This document shows positions 23,795-25,351 of a DNA stretch of 25,351 nt, one piece after another. This DNA comes from Peptostreptococcaceae bacterium (lineage in GTDB: Bacteria > Bacillota > Clostridia > Peptostreptococcales > Anaerovoracaceae), in assembly GCA_016650115.1 (NCBI GenBank), contig JAENWI010000003.1, forward strand, positions 1 to 25,351, written 5' to 3'. A program made the translations under genes and the position numbers. How positions within the stretch are numbered: position 1 is the stretch's first letter; each line of letters begins with the position of its first letter. A model generated the notes under the pieces. The model searched no databases and was not told where the DNA came from. It saw only the letters and a program-made list of their open reading frames with translations.

Positions 23795-23935
23795 TTGTAA
23801 ACATTTTCATGTTACATTAATCTTAACCCAATGAGTCTTTTAGTTATGGCATAAACCACAGCACTTTTTTTGTATATTCACCTTCAATTTTTGATGTTAT
23901 TGTACTATCGATATTTTCTTGCACTAATAGTATGA
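23795..23935 (-). promoter_or_regulatory. Regulatory module 3, upstream of the second lyase
   Basis: A more diverged third copy. TAGTACAA (23900-23907) and TAGTGCAA (23919-23926) again start 19 bp apart, and TTTATGCCAT is at 23846-23855 with a recognisable GTTAAGATTAA downstream. The leader palindrome is weaker (TGTAAACATTTTCA near 23796-23809) and about 35 bp nearer. The operator lies about 165 nt before the gene start. Its presence implies the second lyase was induced together with the main operon. Confidence 0.7.
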
Positions 23936-24017
23936 ATTTTGATTTTTTTAACCCAAAAGCAACGAAAACACGTGGCTTCAATACTTTTATGGTGAAAAGT
24001 TGAATTGTAAAACAAAC

Positions 24018-24052
24018 AAAGGGCTATCGCAGAAAATCACGACAGCCCCTTT
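24018..24052 (-). terminator. Orphan terminator-like hairpin between divergent genes
   Basis: AAAGGGCT pairs with AGCCCCTTT (one bulged C), with an extra CG/CG pair higher up and a 10-nt loop. On the minus strand it is followed by GTTTGTTTT, a reasonable U-rich tail. No minus-strand gene ends here, so it may be left from a lost gene or shield module 3 from antisense transcription. The rest of 23735-24190 has no gene. Confidence 0.6.
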
Positions 24053-24130
24053 CTTAATGCATTTATTTCTTGAAAACACTTGCGAATTGGGAATGGTATT
24101 ATATCTTTTTTTTCTATCTATTATTGTTTT

Positions 24131-24160
24131 TTGAAATCGAACATGATATTGTAAATATAT
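24131..24160 (+). promoter_or_regulatory. Possible promoter of the EamA transporter
   Basis: TTGAAA at 24131-24136 is followed after 17-19 nt by an ATATAT/TATATA tract that could act as the -10. AT-richness makes the exact hexamer uncertain. A good AGGAGG site precedes the ATG at 24191. Confidence 0.35.
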
Positions 24161-24190
24161 ATATTCCATTAGCCTTAGGAGGTAACATTT

Positions 24191-25126
24191 ATGAAAAGAA
24201 AAGACTTTATTCTTGCCGTATTAGTCGTAATAGTTTGGGGTGCAAATTTCACAGTAATTAAAATAGGTTTAGGCGGTGTCCCCCCAATGCTACTTATTAC
24301 TTTAAGGTATACGTTAGTTGCATTTCCAGCCGTGTTTTTTATCAAACCACCTAAAATGCCGCTAAAAGATATCCTCCTATATGGATTTACAGTTGGAGTA
24401 GGTCAATTTGGTTGTTTGTTTTATGCCATGCATATTGGAATGCCAGCTGGACTCGCATCTATAATAGTTCAATTACAAGCATTTATATCTCCACTTTTAG
24501 GATATTTATTATTAAAAGAAAAACTCAAAATTAACCAATTAGTAGGTTTTTTAATTGGAGCTTTAGGACTACTTGTCATAGGAGTTGCTTCAAGTACCCA
24601 TGGAATAACATCGATACCCACTGCCGCAATTTTACTTACAATATGTGCTCCTATATTTTGGTCTATTTCAAATATTCTAGCTAAAACTGCATCAAAAAAA
24701 TCAATAGAAAAAGGTGAACAACTTGATATGTTAAGTTTAGTTGTATGGGGAAGTCTTGTACCCCCAATTCCTACTTTAATCCTAGCATTATTAATTGATT
24801 CTCCACAAACTCTTATTAATTCAATGTCTAATTTAAATATGATGTCCATATTTTCAGCTCTTTATTTAGCTTTTGCATCAACACTATTTGGATATGGATT
24901 TTGGAGTATTTTAATATCTAAATATCCAATTAATAAGATTTCACCATTATCATTATTAGTTCCAATAACTGGCCTATTTACAGCTGGAATTGTTTTATTA
25001 GAAAAACTCTCTAAACTACAATGGCTAGGGGTTTCTGTTATACTAATTGGGTTAATGGTTACAAATTTAGATGTTAAACAGATTATAAATATGATTAATA
25101 AAAATAAAACAATAGAAATAGAATAA
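24191..25126 (+). CDS. EamA/DMT-family transporter
   Basis: A 311-residue protein with ten hydrophobic segments and the two EamA repeats (about 5-135 and 150-290). The first helix (FILAVLVVIVWGANFTVIKIGL) and the repeat end (LLGYLLLKEKL then LVGFLIGALGLLVIGVA) are typical of EamA exporters of amino acids or metabolites. It is on the plus strand, has no choline regulatory module and is richer in A+T than the locus genes, so it probably belongs to the chromosome beyond the microcompartment cluster. Substrate unknown. Confidence 0.88.
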   Translation: MKRKDFILAVLVVIVWGANFTVIKIGLGGVPPMLLITLRYTLVAFPAVFFIKPPKMPLKDILLYGFTVGVGQFGCLFYAMHIGMPAGLASIIVQLQAFISPLLGYLLLKEKLKINQLVGFLIGALGLLVIGVASSTHGITSIPTAAILLTICAPIFWSISNILAKTASKKSIEKGEQLDMLSLVVWGSLVPPIPTLILALLIDSPQTLINSMSNLNMMSIFSALYLAFASTLFGYGFWSILISKYPINKISPLSLLVPITGLFTAGIVLLEKLSKLQWLGVSVILIGLMVTNLDVKQIINMINKNKTIEIE

Positions 25127-25161
25127 TTTTTCTTAAATTTTTTACTTAATTTTCAACTAGA

Positions 25162-25351
25162 ATGATTAGATTAAGGTGTGAAAGGGGGGGGAATGCAGCT
25201 AAAATAGTGACTAGACCAGAAGGTGTAATATATCCTATTTGGCTTTCCACATCTGCAGAGATGATGCTACAGCCTATAGAGGATACTATTATTCTTGTTA
25301 TAGAAGTAGATAGAAAAGATGTTATCTATACTGATGTGAACAAATGGGGTT
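25162..25351 (+). CDS. Partial ORF at the window edge, function unknown
   Basis: An open frame from ATG at 25162 runs 63 codons to the window end. The middle reads PEGVIYPIWLSTSAEMM and IEDTIILVIEVDRKDVIYTDVNKWG, which looks like real protein and slightly recalls DUF3841, but that is from memory only. There is no convincing ribosome binding site, and a run of eight G residues (25184-25191) falls near the start, so the true beginning may be missing or frameshifted. Could also be a gene fragment. Confidence 0.4.
   Translation, partial: MIRLRCERGGNAAKIVTRPEGVIYPIWLSTSAEMMLQPIEDTIILVIEVDRKDVIYTDVNKWG

Noticed and set aside
1..25351. Genome-wide reading of TGA as Trp
   Set aside because: Several genes end properly at TGA (kinase, response regulator, PduS-like) and all other proteins are intact with TGG for Trp.
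1..25351. CRISPR arrays, tRNA or rRNA genes, insertion sequences
   Set aside because: No regularly spaced repeats, cloverleaf or rRNA stretches, or transposase-like proteins were seen. The duplications found are local tandem or promoter copies.

Overview
The window is low in G+C, has strong AGGAGG-type ribosome binding sites and uses oxygen-sensitive glycyl-radical chemistry. This suggests an anaerobic Clostridia-type Firmicute; species cannot be told. Almost all of it is a glycyl-radical-enzyme microcompartment locus for choline, resembling the type I 'cut' (GRM1) arrangement, because it has a short CutC (about 849 aa) without the long N-terminal extension of type II enzymes.

Layout. Positions 344-3700 (+ strand) carry an iron-type alcohol dehydrogenase, then a PocR-domain histidine kinase overlapping an AraC-type response regulator. 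Convergent with these is a continuous minus-strand run from 19065 to 3885: tandem-BMC shell protein, acylating aldehyde dehydrogenase homologue with Ser in place of the catalytic Cys, CutC, CutD, PduU/EutS-like shell protein, EutP/PduV GTPase, EutT-like protein, EutJ, a small BMC-like protein, EutN vertex protein, PduS-like flavo-iron-sulphur protein, PduT-like shell protein, EutQ, BMC-H with a C-terminal extension, the intact aldehyde dehydrogenase, PduL and two near-identical BMC-H proteins. Upstream on the same strand are a DMT-type transporter with a small winged-helix-like protein (20788-19429), then a second CutC-like glycyl radical enzyme interrupted by one in-frame TGA (23734-21350). 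A separate EamA transporter (+ strand) and a partial ORF end the window.

How it works together. CutC, activated by CutD, splits choline into trimethylamine and acetaldehyde inside the shell. The acylating aldehyde dehydrogenase makes acetyl-CoA, PduL makes acetyl phosphate and recycles CoA, and EutQ may pass the phosphate to ADP. The alcohol dehydrogenase regenerates NAD+, and PduS/PduT may offer an electron path through the shell. The two-component system is the obvious regulator.

Most notable: (1) a regulatory module with two 8-bp repeats 19 bp apart stands before each of three minus-strand units (shell/enzyme operon, transporter, second lyase); (2) the second lyase is complete apart from a TGA exactly where CutC has Trp, and has one Tyr-to-Phe change in the choline pocket; (3) one aldehyde dehydrogenase lacks its nucleophile; (4) the terminal BMC-H genes are a recent tandem duplication carrying a scrap of pduL; (5) a hairpin separates cutC from cutD.
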